NCBI GenBank assembly: GCA_036365145.1
Contig: JAEOAD010000025.1
Span: 29,211,001-29,275,000 of the forward strand
DNA from: Orientallactaga sibirica
Lineage: Eukaryota > Chordata > Mammalia > Rodentia > Dipodidae
Reading direction: 5' to 3'
DNA length: 64,000 bases
Positions 10,531-24,033 of this stretch are shown here, in pieces (position 1 is the first letter of the stretch; every line of letters begins with the position of its first letter). The notes under the pieces were generated by a model. The model searched no databases. It saw only the letters and a list, made by a program, of their open reading frames with translations, and was not told the origin of the DNA. A program made the position numbers and the translations under genes.

Positions 10531-10545
10531 AATTAAAAAAATAGA
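10328..10545 (+). repeat. B1 SINE with (AAAT)n tail
   Basis: Sense diverged B1 followed by about 60 bp of AAAT repeats (10474-10531). Confidence 0.9.
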
Positions 10546-10597
10546 GAGCAATGGCTTTCAAAGAACAAAACATCAGAAAGTTGTTAAAAATGCCCAT

Positions 10598-10768
10598 TCT
10601 GGGGTTGGGGAGATGTTAAAGGCGCTTGCAAAGTCTGATGGCCAGGGTTCAATTCCCAGTACCCATGTAAAAAGTGCACAAAACCATGCACCTGGAGTTC
10701 GTTTGCGGTGTCAAGAGGCCTGGTACACCTATTCTCTCTCATCACAAATAAATAAAAATATTTTAAAA
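10598..10768 (+). repeat. B2-type SINE, head deleted
   Basis: GGGGTTGGGGAGATGTTAAAGG: the tRNA-like head has lost part of the GGCTTAGTGG segment. The rest keeps the family order. Confidence 0.8.
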
Positions 10769-10774
10769 ACCTGT

Positions 10775-11407
10775 GACCTAGAAAAATACAGTCCCATCTT
10801 GAAAAAATAAACTTTTAAGTCCTACTGATAAGAACTAGGAGCTATTTTTTTTCTCTTTTCTGATAAAACTTCATAAAAAATTGACTAGACTGCCTACCAG
10901 TATTTCCTCACCTTCGCTTCTCACTTTGACCATTGCAAACTGGCTCCTATCCTCTCTCTCCCAGAAACCACTGTGAGCATACATGCCACCTACCCACTTC
11001 CTCCATGCAGATCTTGTCCTTTGCATCCATACCTTTGTGGGAGCATCTGACAATGCGGACTACCACCTCCCTTCATCTCTGAGGCTTCAGGCTGCCCTAG
11101 CACCTGCCTTTCCCTGCATGCCCTCATCGTTAGGTGGACTTCCCTTCTGGCTAAGGCCACAACCCTCCAACCCTTGTCCTGGACGGTCTCATCCTGCATG
11201 ATCTTCAACCATGCAGACGTGGAGGATTCACCTGTGTGTCCCAGCAAGCCCTTCCTTGCTCCACACTCTTCCTTTTCCTTTGGTCCCCATATAATCAACC
11301 ACTTAATGTCTAATCCTTCACTGTTCTCCAAGGTCACTGCTGTAGAGGCCATACCCACCCCTTGCCTAATTTACCTTAATGCTCCATGTTCCCGCCCACC
11401 CTTTCCA
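10775..11407. other. Unassigned intronic sequence
   Basis: C/T-rich DNA with no clear exon. Parts (10900-11400) may be old LINE or other decayed repeat, but I cannot name a family. Confidence 0.45.
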
Positions 11408-11553
11408 CCTTTTTTTTTTTCCAGGTAGGGTGTCACTCCAGCCCAGGATGACCTGGAACTATGTAGTATTAGGGTGGCCTTGAACTCACAGCAATCCTCC
11501 TACCTCTGTCTCCCAAATACTGGGATTAAAGGTGTGTGCCACCACACCCGGCT
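11408..11553 (-). repeat. B1 SINE
   Basis: Antisense B1, from poly-T and CCAGGTAGGGTGTCACTCC to CCACCACACCCGGC. Confidence 0.95.
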
Positions 11554-11627
11554 TCCATCTTTTTTAAATTATAAGTTATGAGGTTTATTGTAAGGGGAAT
11601 TAAGTAACATTGTCTTTCAATCTTTCT

Positions 11628-11835
11628 TTAAATATTTTACTTATTTATTTGAGAGAGAGAAAGAGGCAGAGCGACAGAGAAAATGGACGCGCCAGGGCCT
11701 CCAGCCACTGCAAATGAATTCCAGATGCATGCACCCCCTTGTGCAGCTGGCTTATATGGGTCCTGGCGAGTCAAACCAGGATCCTTTGGCTTTGCAGGCA
11801 AATGCCTTAACTGATAAGCCATTTCTCCAGCCCAG
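11628..11835 (-). repeat. B2-type SINE
   Basis: Antisense full-length copy ending AAGCCATTTCTCCAGCCC. Confidence 0.95.
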
Positions 11836-11854
11836 TCTTTCAATCTTTTAATCC

Positions 11855-12042
11855 AATGTTTATATCCTAGCCAGGTGATCTCATTTTTTTAAGTCTGATT
11901 ATGTCACCTGCTACCTAAAAACCAAACAGTGGCCTGCCCCACGCCCTCAAGATCAATTCCAAAACCCCTAGAACAGAGTGATGACTTCAGGCCCTCCTAC
12001 CTATTCTCCAAGTCCATTTACTTGACGGTTCTATGATCTCCT
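11855..12042 (+). repeat. L2 (old LINE) fragment
   Basis: ATTATGTCACCTGCTACCTA, AACAGTGGCCTGCCCCACGC, AGATCAATTCCAAAACCCCT and TTCAGGCCCTCCTACCTATT follow the order of the L2 3' region (…GTCACTCCCCTGCTTAAA…AGTGGCTCCCCATTGCC…AAGTCCAAACTCC…AAGGCCCTCCA…). The match stops where the 42-bp array begins. Confidence 0.65.
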
Positions 12043-15000
12043 AATAGACCAGAGCCGTCAGCTCCCACACCACTGCTTGTCCTCAATAGACCACAGCCGT
12101 CAGCTCCCACACCACTGCTTGTCCTCAACAGACCACAGCCGTCAGCTCCCACACCACTGCTTGTCCTCAATAGACCACAGCCGTCAGCTCCCACACCACT
12201 GCTTGTCCTCAATAGACCACAGCCGTCAGCTCCCACACCACTGCTTGTCCTCAATAGACCACAGCCGTCAGCTCCCACACCACTGCTTGTCCTCAATAGA
12301 CCACAGCCGTCAGCTCCCAACCACTGCTTGTCCTCAATAGACCACAGCCGTCAGCTCCCACACCCCTGCTTGTCCTCAATAGACCACAGCCGTCAGCTCC
12401 CACACCCCTGCTTGTCCTCAATAGACCACAGCCGCCAGTCCCCCACACCCCTGCTTGTCCTCAACAGACCACAGCCGTCAGCTCCCACACCCCTGCTTGT
12501 CCTCAATAGACCACAGCAGCCAGCTCCCAGCTTGTCCTCACAGACCACAGCCGCCAGCTCCAGCACACCACTGCTTGTCCTCAATAGACCACAGCCGTCA
12601 GCTCCCACACCACTGCTTGTCCTCAACAGACCACAGCCGCCAGCTCCCCCACACCACTGCTTGTCCTCACAGACCACAGCCGTCAGCCCACACACCACCT
12701 GCTTGTCCTTGTCCTCTTGTCCTCACAGACCACAGCCGCTCCCACACCAGCTCCCACACCACACGCTTGTCCTCAATAGACCACAGCCGTCAGCTCCCAC
12801 ACCACTGCTTGTCCTCACAGACCACAGCCGTCAGCTCCCACACCACTGCTTGTCCTCACAGACCACAGCCGCCAGCTCCCACACCCCTGCTTGTCCTCAA
12901 TTGTCCTCAGCTCCCACACCACTGCTTGTCCTCATAGACCACAGCCGTCAGCTCCCACACCACTGCTTGTCCTCACAGACCACAGCCGTCAGCTCCCACA
13001 CCACTGCTTGTCCTCACACCACTGCTTGTCCTCAATAGACCACAGCCGCTTGTCCTCAGCTCCCACACCACTGCTTGTCCTCAATAGACCACAGCCGCCA
13101 GCTCCCACACCCCTGCTTGTCCTCAACAGACCACAGCCTGCTTGTCCTCAGCTCCCACACCCCTCCTTGTCCTCAATAGACCACAGCCGTCAGCTCCCAC
13201 ACCCCTGCTTGTCCTCTCATAGACCACAGCCGTCAGCTCCCACACCACTGCTTGTCCTCACAGACCACAGCCGTCAGCTCCCACACCACTGCTTGTCCTC
13301 AACAGACCACAGCTTGTCCTCAATAGACCCGTCAGCTCCCACACCACTGCTTGTCCTCAACAGACCACAGCCGTCAGCTCCCACACCACTGCTTGTCCTC
13401 AACAGACCACAGCCGTCAGCTCCCACACCACTGCTTGTCCTCAACAGACCACAGCCAGCTCCCACAGCTTCCCACACCCCTGCTTGTCCTTGTCAATAGA
13501 CCACAGCCGTCAGCTCCCACACCCCTGCTTGTCCTCAATAGACCACAGCCGCCAGCTCCCACACCACTGCTTGTCCTCAACAGACCACAGCCGTCAGCTC
13601 CCACACCACTGCTTGTCCTCAACAGACCACAGCCGCCAGCTCCCACACCACTGCTTGTCCTCAATAGACCACAGCCGTCAGCTCCCACACCACTGCTTGT
13701 CCTCAATAGACCACAGCCGTCAGCTCCCACACCACTGCTTGTCCTCAATACCCCTGCTTGTCCTCAATACACCACAGCCGCCAGCTCCCACACCACCTGC
13801 TTGTCCTCAATAGACCACAGCCAGCTCCCACAGCTGTCCCAATAGACCACACACCACCTGCTTGTCCTCACAGACCACAGCCGTCAGCTCCCACACCACC
13901 TGCTTGTCCTCAATAGACCACAGCCGTCAGCTCCCACACCACTGCTTGTCCTCAATAGACCACAGCCGTCAGCTCCCACACCACTGCTTGTCCTCAATAG
14001 ACCACAGCCGTCAGCTCCCACACCACTGCTTGTCCTCAACAGACCACAGCCGTCAGCAGCCCACACCACTGCTTGTCCTCAATAGACCACAGCCGTCAGC
14101 TCCCACACCCCCGTCCTTGTCCTCAATAGACCACAGCCGTCAGCACACCCACACCCTGCTTGTCCTCAATAGACCACAGCCGTCCTCAGCTCCCACACCA
14201 CTGCTTGTCCTCAACAGACCACAGCCGTCAGCTCCCACACCACTGCTTGTCCTCACAGACCCAGCCAGCTCCCCACACCACTGCTTGTCCTCACAGACCA
14301 CTCAGCTCCCACACCACTGCTTGTCCTCACAGACCACAGCCGTCAGCTCCCACACCACTGCTTGTCCTCAATAGACCACAGCCGTCAGCTCCCACACCAC
14401 TGCTTGTCCTCAATAGACCACAGCCGTCAGCTCCCCACACCACTGCTTGTCCTCAACAGACCACAGCCGTCAGCTCCCACACCACTGCTTGTCCTCAGAC
14501 CACAGACCACAGCCGTCAGCTCCCACACCACTGCTTGTCCTCAATAGACCACAGCCGTCAGCTCCCACACCACTGCTTGTCCTCAATAGACCACAGCCGT
14601 CAGCTCCCACACCCCTGCTTGTCCCTGCCTTGTCCTCTTGTCCTCACAGACCACAGCCGTCCCACAGCTCCCACACCACTGCTTGTCCTCACAGACCACA
14701 GCTCCCACACCACTGCTTGTCCTCACAGACCACAGCTCCCACACCACTGCTTGTCCTCAGCCAGACCACAGCCGTCAGCTCCCACACCACTGCTTGTCTG
14801 CTTGTCAATAGACCACAGCCGTCAGCTCCCACACCACTGCTTGTCCTCAGACCAGACCACAGCCTTGTCCTCAGCTCCCACACCCCTGCTTGTCCTCAAC
14901 AGACCACAGCCGTCAGCTCCCCACACCCCTGCTTGTCCTCAACAGACCACAGCCGCTCAGCAGCCCAGCACCACCTGCTTGTCCTCAACAGACCCAGCCA

Positions 15001-18000
15001 GCCGTCAGCTCCCACACCCCTGCTTGTCCTCAATAGACCAGACCACAGCCGTCAGCTCCCACACCCCTGCTTGTCCTCAACAGACCACAGCCGTCACCAG
15101 CCCCTGCTTGTCCTCAACAGACCACAGCCGTCAGCTCCCACACCCCTGCTTGTCCTCAACAGACCACAGCCGTCAGCTCCCACCCCTGCTTGTCCTCAAT
15201 AGACCACAGCCGTCAGCTCCCCACACCACTGCTTGTCCTCAATAGACCACAGCCGCCAGCTCCCACACCCCTGCTTGTCCTCAACAGACCACAGCTTGTC
15301 CTCAGCTCCCACACCCCTGCTTGTCCTCAATAGACCACAGCCGTCAGCTCCCACACCACTGCTTGTCCTCAATAGACCACAGCCGTCAGCTCCCACACCC
15401 CTGCTTGTCCTCAATAGACCACAGCCGTCAGCTCCCACCCCTGCTTGTCCTCAATAGACCACAGCCGTCAGCTCCCACACCACTGCTTGTCCTCAATAGA
15501 CCACAGCCGTCAGCTCCCACACCACTGCTTGTCCTCAATAGACCACAGCCGTCAGCTCCCACACCACTGCTTGTCCTCAATAGACCACAGCCGTCAGCTC
15601 CCACACCCCTGCTTGTCCTCAATAGACCACAGCCGTCAGCTCCCACACCCCTGCTTGTCCTCAATAGACCACAGCCGTCAGCTCCCAGCTCCCACACCAC
15701 TGCTTGTCCTCACAATAGACCACAGCCGTCAGCTCCCACACCCCTGCTTGTCCTCAATAGACCACAGCCGTCAGCTCCCACACCCCTGCTTGTCCTCAAT
15801 AGACCACAGCCGTCAGCTCCCAATCACTGCTTGTCCTCAATAGACCACAGCCGTCAGCTCCCACACCACTGCTTGTCCTCAATAGACCACAGCCGTCAGC
15901 TCCCACACCACTGCTTGTCCTCAACAGACCACAGCCGTCAGCTCCCACACCACTGCTTGTCCTCAATAGACCACAGCCGTCAGCTCCCACACCACTGCTT
16001 GTCCTCAATAGACCACAGCCGTCAGCTCCCACACCACTGCTTGTCCTCAATAGACCACAGCCGTCAGCTCCCAATCACTGCTTGTCCTCAATAGACCACA
16101 GCCGTCACCTCCCACACCACTGCTTCTCCTCAACAGACCACAGCCGTCAGCTCAGCTCCACACCACTGCTTGTCCTCACAGACCACAGCACCACTGCTTG
16201 TCCTCAGCCACAGCCGTCAGCCCACACCACTGCTTGTCCTCAATAGACCACAGCCGTCAGCTCCCACACCACTGCTTGTCCTCACAGACCACAGCCGTCA
16301 GCTCCCACACCACTGCTTGTCCTCAATAGACCACAGCCGCCAGCTCCCACACCACTGCTTGTCCTCACAGACCACAGCCGTCAGCTCCCACACCACTGCT
16401 TGTCCTCAATAGACCACAGCCGTCAGCTCCCCCACACCACTGCTTGTCCTCAATAGACCACAGCCGTCAGCTCCCACACTTGTCCCTGCTTGTCCTCAAC
16501 AGACCACAGCCGTCAGCTCCCACACCACTGCTTGTCCTCAATAGACCACAGCCGCCAGCTCCCACACCACTGCTTGTCCTCAACAGACCACAGCCGTCAG
16601 CTCCCACACCACTGCTTGTCCTCAATAGACCACAGCCGTCAGCTCCCCACACCACTGCTTGTCCTCAATAGACCACAGCCGTCAGCTCCCACACCACTGC
16701 TTGTCCTCACACCACTGCTTGTCCTCAATAGACCACAGCCGTCAGCTCCCACACCACTGCTTGTCCTCAATAGACCACAGCCGTCAGCTCCCACACCACT
16801 GCTTGTCCTCAGACCACAGCCGTCAGCTCCCACACCACTCCCACACCACTGCTTGTCCTCACAGACCACAGCCGTCAGCTCCCACACCACTGCTTGTCCT
16901 CAACAGACCACAGCCGCCAGCTCCCACACCCTGCTTGTCCTCAATAGACCACAGCCGTCAGCTCCCACACCAGCTTGTCCTCACCACCACTGCTTGTCCT
17001 CACAGACCACACACCACACAGACCACAGCCTCAGCTCCCACACCACTGCTTGTCCTCCCACCACCAGCTCCCACACCTGCTTGTCCTCACAGACCACTTG
17101 TCCTCAATAGACCACAGCCGTCAGCTCCCACACCCCTGCTTGTCCTCAACAGACCACAGCCGCCAGCTCCCACACCCCTGCTTGTCCTCAACAGACCACA
17201 GCCGCCAGCTCCCACACCACTGCTTGTCCTCAATAGACCACAGCAGCTCAGCTCCCACACCCCTGCTTGTCCTCAACAGACCACAGCCGTCAGCTCCACC
17301 CACCCCTGCTTGTCCTCAATAGACCACAGCCGCCAGCTCAGCCCACACCACCTGCTTGTCCTCACAGACCACAGCCGTCAGCTCCCACACCCTGCTTGTC
17401 CTCAATAGACCACAGTCAGCTCCCACACCCTGCTTGTCCTCAATAGACCACAGCCGTCAGCTCCCACACCACTGCTTGTCCTCAATAGACCACAGCCGTC
17501 AGCTCCCACACCTGCTTGTGCTTGTCCTCAACAGACCACAGCCAGCCCAGCTCCCACACCCCTGCTTGTCCTCAATAGACCACAGCCGTCAGCTCCCACA
17601 CCCCCGTCCTTGTCCTCAATAGACCACAGCCGTCAGCTCCCACACCACTGCTTGTCCTCAATAGACCACAGCCGTCAGCTCCCACACCCTGCTTGTCCTC
17701 AATAGACCACAGCCGTCAGCTCCCACACCCCTGCTTGTCCTCAACAGACCACAGCCGTCAGCCCACACCCCTGCTTGTCCTCACAGACCACCAGCTCCCT
17801 GCTTGTGTCCTCAACAGACCACAGCAGCTCCCACACCACTGCTTGCAGACCCCACACCACTGCTTGTCCTCACAGACCACAGCCGTCAGCTCCCACACCA
17901 CTGCTTGTCCTCACAGACCACAGCCGTCAGCTCCCCCACCACTGCTTGTCCTCAATAGACCACAGCCGTCAGCTCCCCACACCAGCTTGTCCTCCCACAC

Positions 18001-21000
18001 CCTGCTTGTCCTCAATAGACCACAGCCAGCTCAGCTCCCACACCCCTGCTTGTCCTCAATAGACCACAGCCGCCAGCTCCCACACCACTGCTTGTCCTCA
18101 ATAGACCACAGCCGCCAGCTCCCACACCACTGCTTGTCCTCAACAGACCACAGCCGTCAGCTCCCACAGCCTGCTTGTCCTCAACAGACCACACAGCTCC
18201 CACACCCCGCTTGTCCTCAATAGACCACAGCCGCCAGCTCCCACACCCCTGCTTGTCCTCACAGACCACAGCCGTCAGCTCCCACACCCCTGCTTGTCCT
18301 CAACAGACCACAGCCGTCAGCTCCCACACCACCGCTTGTCCTCAACAGACCACAGCCGTCAGCTCCCACACCACCGCTTGTCCTCACAGACCACAGCCGC
18401 CAGCTCCCACACCACCGCTTGTCCTCTGCTTGTCCTCAGAGACCACAGCCGTCAGCTCCCACACCACCGCTTGTCCTCACAGACCAGCCGTCCTCAGCTC
18501 CCACACCACCGCTTGTCCTCAATAGACCACAGCCGTCAGCTCCCACACCACCGCTTGTCCTCTAGACCACACTGCTTGTCCTCCACCCAGCTTGTCCTCA
18601 ACAGACCACAGCCGTCAGCTCCCACACCACTGCTTGTCCTCAATAGACCACAGCCGTCAGCTCCCACACCACCGCTTGTCCTCAATAGACCACAGCCGTC
18701 AGCTCCCACACCACTGCTTGTCCTCAACAGAGCCCAGCCGTCAGCAGCCCACACCACTGCTTGTCCTCAATAGACCACAGCCCTCAGCTCCCCACCCCTG
18801 CTTGTCCTCAATAGACCACAGCCGTCAGCTCCCACACCACCGCTTGTCCTCAATAGACCACAGCCGTCAGCTCCCACACCCCTGCTTGTCCTCAGACCAC
18901 AGACCACAGCCGCCAGCTCCCACACCACCGCTTGTCCTCAATAGACCACAGCCGTCAGCTCCCACACCCCTGCTTGTCCTCACCACAGACCACAGCCGTC
19001 AGCTTGTCCTCATAGACCACAGCCCAGCACCACTTGTCCTCAACAGACCACAGCCGTCAGCTCCCACACCCCTGCTTGTCCTCAACAGACCACAGCCGCC
19101 AGCTCCCACACCACCTGCTTGTCCTCAATAGACCACAGCCGTCAGCTCCCACACCACTGCTTGTCCTCAATAGACCACAGCCGTCAGCTCCCACACCACT
19201 GCTTGTCCTCAATAGACCACAGCCGTCAGCTCCCACACCACTGCTTGTCCTCAACAGACCACAGCCGTCAGCTCCCACACCCCTGCTTGTCCTCAATAGA
19301 CCACAGCCGTCAGCTCCCACACCCCTGCTTGTCCTCAATAGACCACAGCCGTCAGCTCCCACACCCCTGCTTGTCCTCAATAGACCACAGCCGTCAGCTC
19401 CCACACCACTGCTTGTCCTCAATAGACCACAGCCGTCAGCTCCCACACCTGCTTGTCCTCAATAGACCACAGCCGTCAGCTCCCACACCACTGCTTGTCC
19501 TCAACAGACCACAGCCGTCAGCTCCCAGCTCCCACACCACTGCCTGTCCTCAATAGACCACAGCCGTCAGCTCCCACACCACTGCTTGTCCTCAATAGAC
19601 CACAGCCGTCAGCTCCCACACCACTGCTTGTCCTCAATAGACCACAGCCGTCAGCTCCCACACCCCTGCTTGTCCTCACAGACCACATAGACCACCCCTG
19701 CTTGCACGCCAGACCACAGCCCAGCTCCCACACCCCTGCTTGTCCTCAATAGACCACAGCCGTCAGCTCCCACACCACTGCTTGTCCTCAATAGACCACA
19801 GCCGCCAGCTCCCACACCACTGCTTGTCCTCAACAGACCACAGCCGCCAGCTCCCACACCCCTGCTTGTCCTCAATAGCAGCCCACACCACTGCTTGTCC
19901 TCACAGACCACAGCCGTCAGCTCCCACACCACTGCTTGTCCTCAATAGACCACAGCCGTCAGCTCCCACACCACCGCTTGTCCTCAATAGACCACAGCCG
20001 TCAGCTCCCACACCCCTGCTTGTCCTCAGACCACAGACCACAGCCAGCCAGCTCCACACCCCTGCTTGTCCTCAATAGACCACAGCCGCCAGCTCCCACA
20101 CCACTGCTTGTCCTCACACCCCCTGCTTGTCCTCAATCAGACTGCTTGTCCTCCAGACCACAGCCGTCAGCTCCCACACCCTGCTTGTCCTCAACCACAG
20201 ACCACAGCCGTCAGCTCCACACCACCGCTTGTCCTCAATAGACCACCATAGACCACAGCCTCAGCTCCACACCCCTGTTTGTCCTCACAGATACACCACA
20301 GCCGTCAGCTCCCACACCACCGCTTGTCCTCAATAGACCACAGCCGTCAGCTCCCACACCCCTGCTTGTCCTCAATAGACCACAGCCGTCAGCTCCCACA
20401 CCCCTGCTTGTCCTCAATAGACCACAGCCGTCAGCTCCCACACCACCTGCTTGTCCTCAATAGACCACAGCCGTCAGCTCCCACACCCCTGCTTGTCCTC
20501 AATAGACCACAGCCGTCAGCTCCCACACCACCGCTTGTCCTCAAGACCACAGCCGTCAGCTCCCACACCACTGCTTGTCCTCAACAGACCACAGCCAGCT
20601 CCCACAGCTCCCAACAGACCACACCCTGCTTGTCCTCAATAGACCACAGCCGTCAGCTCCCACACCCCTGCTTGTCCTCAATAGACCACAGCCGTCAGCT
20701 CCCACACCACAGCTTGTCCTCAATAGACCACAGCCGTCAGCTCCCACACCCCTGCTTGTCCTCAATAGACCACAGTCGTCAGCTCCCACACCCCTGCTTG
20801 TCCTCAATAGACCACAGCCGTCAGCTCCCATACCCCTGCTTGTCCTCAATAGACCACAGCCGTCAGCTCCCACACCACTGCTTGTCCTCAATAGACCACA
20901 GCCGTCAGCTCCCACACCCCTGCTTGTCCTCAATAGACCACAGCCGTCAGCTCCCACACCCCTGCTTGTCCTCAATAGACCACAGCCGTCAGCTCCCACA

Positions 21001-22292
21001 CCACCGCTTGTCCTCAATAGACCACAGCCGTCAGCTCCCACACCACCGCTTGTCCTCAATAGACCACAGCCGTCAGCTCCCACACCACTGCTTGTCCTCA
21101 ATAGACCACAGCCGTCAGCTCCCACACCACTGCTTGTCCTCAACAGACCACAGCCGTCAGCTCCCACACCCCTGCTTGTCCTCACAGACCCTCAGCTCCC
21201 ACACCCTGCTTGTCCTCAATAGACCACAGACTGCGTCAGCTCCCACACCACTGCTTGTCCTCAATAGACCACAGCCGTCAGCTCCCACACCCAGCTCCAC
21301 ACCACCGCTTGTCCTCAACAGACCACAGCCGTCAGCTCCCCCACACCCCTGCTTGTCCTCAATAGACCACAGCCGTCAGCCCACACCCCTGCTTGTCCTC
21401 AATAGACCACAGCCTCCCAGCCCACACCCCTGCTTGTCCTCAATAGACCACAGCCGTCAGCTCCCACACCACTGCTTGTCCTCAATAGACCACAGCCGTC
21501 AGCTCCCACACCACCGCTTGTCCTCAATAGACCACAGCCGTCAGCTCCCACACCACTGCTTGTCCTCAACAGACCACAGCCGTCAGCTCCCACACCACTG
21601 CTTGTCCTCAATAGACCACAGCCGTCAGCTCCCACACCACTGCTTGTCCTCAATAGACCACAGCCGTCAGCTCCCACACCACTGCTTGTCCTCAATAGAC
21701 CACAGCCGTCAGCTCCCACACCACCGCTTGTCCTCAATAGACCACAGCCGTCAGCTCCCACACCACCGCTTGTCCTCACACCAGACCACAGCTCCACCTC
21801 AGCTCCACACCACTGCTTGTCCTCAATAGACCACAGCCGTCAGCTCCCACACCCCTGCTTGTCCTCACAGACCACAGCCGTCAGCTCCCACACCACCGCT
21901 TGTCCTCACACAGACCCACAGCAATAGTCAGCTCCCACACCCCTGCTTGTCCTCAACAGACCACAGCCAGACCACAGCCAGCTCCCACACCACTGCTTGT
22001 CCTCACAGACCACAGCCGTCAGCTCCCACCACACCACTGCTTGTCCTCACAGACCACAGCCGTCAGCTCCCACACCACTGCTTGTCCTCAATAGACCACA
22101 GCCGTCAGCTCCCACACCACTGCTTGTCCTCAACAGACCACAGCCGTCAGCTCCCACACCACTGCTTGTCCTCAATAGACCACAGCCGTCAGCTCCCACA
22201 CCACTGCTTGTTCTCAATAGACCACAGCCGTCAGCTCCCACACCCTGCTTGTCCTCAATAGACCACAGCCGTCAGCTCCCACACCACCGCTT
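12043..22292. repeat. 42-bp minisatellite array, 10.25 kb
   Basis: A very large tandem array of about 240 units. The core unit is TAGACCACAGCCGTCAGCTC then CCACACCACTGCTTGTCCTC then AA (42 bp). Common variants are CGTCAG/CGCCAG, ACCACTGC/ACCCCTGC/ACCACCGC, and the join CTCAATAGACC/CTCAACAGACC/CTCACAGACC (the last one base shorter). Irregular partial units are scattered throughout, most densely at 12430-13160, 14250-15120 and 16800-18600. Runs of near-identical units occur at 15330-16080, 19110-19460 and 20640-21180. Because 42 is divisible by three and the unit lacks stops, open frames up to about 516 codons appear (14-residue HSRQLPHHCLSSID-type repeats). These are by-products. The array lies in inferred ARHGEF11 intron 1. 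Confidence 0.98.
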
Positions 22293-22500
22293 CTTTCTCT
22301 TCAGGTTTCTTTGGACATGCCCTGTGCTCCTTCTCCCGACCTGGCTATCTGTCTGCACTCATTCTAAAGGTCCTTCCCTGTATTTCAACTAACACCAGAG
22401 GAGTAAGTTCAGGCAGTAGCACACAACTCTGGATTACCTTTGTCTCCTCCCAACAAAGTCGTCAGCTCCTGAGGGCATGGTATGTAACGAATGTAAATGA
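22293..22500 (+). repeat. L2 fragment, continues past the array
   Basis: TGGACATGCCCTGTGCTCCT, ATCTGTCTGCACTCATTCT, and GTCAGCTCCTGAGGGCATGG resemble successive parts of the L2 3' region (…CACGCCATGCTCTTTCC…AAGCTCCATGAGGGCAGGG…). This looks like the right-hand remainder of the copy at 11855-12042. Confidence 0.55.
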
Positions 22501-23040
22501 ACTGCACATGTCCACACCATGGCACGTGAGGATTTGTTGGAAAGATCACCTTTTTCATTTGAGGGATAGCATGGGTGCTCCAAATACTGAACCCTGCTCC
22601 CATGAGGACGCTGCAGAGCTGGTGGCACTCTCTCTTGTGCCCGGGCTCGGAGAAGAGGGTCTGCAGTTGTGGCCTCACACAAGGTCCCATTCACACAGCC
22701 ATTCACGACGCTCTCTCCAGACAACAGGGCCTTTCACTGGGGTAGCAGTCTCTTGAAGACAAGCTTCTGAGGGCCCTGCCCTGGGAAATGAACAGGCCAG
22801 CCTGGGGCAGGCAGGACAATAGCAGGGTGGACCCTGTGCCCGCAGACTCCTGCAGGGAAAGACAGTCCGGAAGCCAAGCCGCCATTGGGGAAACCCCAGA
22901 ATTCTGAGGAGCTGAAGGCAACACCGCCATTAAGGATGCTCTGTCCCTAGAAGAAATACAGTGACCAAGACCTAGCACCCAGTAAGAAGCAGGGGAACTT
23001 GGGGTTGGGGTCTTGGGTCCTGGCAGCAGCGATTGGAGCT
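22501..23040. other. Unassigned intronic sequence
   Basis: Moderately GC-rich, single-copy-looking. Overlapping short open frames on both strands have no family resemblance and no start or splice context. Confidence 0.5.
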
Positions 23041-23042
23041 GC

Positions 23043-23198
23043 TCTTTTTTTTTTTCTTCTTTCTTTCCTGAGGTCTCACTCTAGCCCAGGCTGACCTGGA
23101 ATTCACTCTGTAGTCTCAGGGTGGCCTTGAACTCATGGCGATCCTCCTACCTCTGCCTCCGAGCTGGGATTAAAGGCGTGCACCACCGTGCCCGGCTG
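23043..23198 (-). repeat. B1 SINE
   Basis: Antisense B1 with poly-T start and CACCACCGTGCCCGGC end. Confidence 0.95.
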
Positions 23199-23790
23199 GA
23201 GTGCTTTCTTGAAATCTGTTGGTTAGGTAGGGAGGGAACCAGCAACACCAAGACTGAACCACAGAGCCCATCTAAAAGCAGCATCTCCTGGACACAGAGA
23301 ATGTCTGTATCCTGCCAATTAAGCTGGGCACTGCAAGACAACTCAGAAGACTGAAGAGACCGTGATTAAGAGGACAACATACAATAACCAATATAAGACA
23401 TATGAAAGGACAGAACAGCACCACCGTTTATTTATTTAACAGTTTTCTAGGTGTTATGTATTCTGCTAGAATTTTTATGTAAAATTCCTCTGTACAAATA
23501 AAACTAGAGAATTGCTACGTGCACGTGAAAAGGGAAGGCTGAGTAATATAAATGGGTGGGGAAAGATGGTATCATCAGAAAAGGTTTCCCTGAAGGAAAT
23601 AAATGACAGAAAACACTGTACAAAGGGGTGAAAGGCAAAGCAGGCCTAGAAAACAGGCTTAGTCTATCTAAAGCAGAATGGTAGAGGACAGCAATGTGAC
23701 CAGCAATCAGAGAAGTATGGACTCACCTCAAGACAGAAGTCGTGAATCCCAAGCCAGGGAGTTGGGCTGACAAGGGAAGACACTTGAGTT
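23199..23790. other. Unassigned intronic sequence
   Basis: A/T-rich intron. 23560-23720 (AAAAGGTTTCCCTGAAGGAA…) could be an old interspersed repeat, which I cannot name. Confidence 0.45.
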
Positions 23791-23821
23791 TGAAAAAAAA
23801 AAAAAAAAAAACCAGGACTGA

Positions 23822-24002
23822 GGGCTGGAGAGATGGCTTAGTGGTTAAGGCGTTTGCCTGCAAAGCCAAAGGACCTCAGTTCAAATCCCCAGGACCCACG
23901 TAAGCCAGACACACAAGGAGGTACATGCATCTGGAGTTCATTTGCAGTGGCTGGAGGCCCCGGTGCGCCCATTCTCTCTCTCTTACTTTCTACCCCCCAA
24001 AA

Positions 24003-24033
<31 letters not shown>

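Noticed and set aside
12328..21829. Very long open frames (up to 516 codons) with a repeated 14-residue peptide
   Set aside because: They arise because the 42-bp unit is a multiple of three and lacks stops. Several frames on both strands are equally open, and there is no gene structure.
4145..22292. CRISPR-like array
   Set aside because: Repeats are directly adjacent with no unique spacers, and the DNA is from a mammal.
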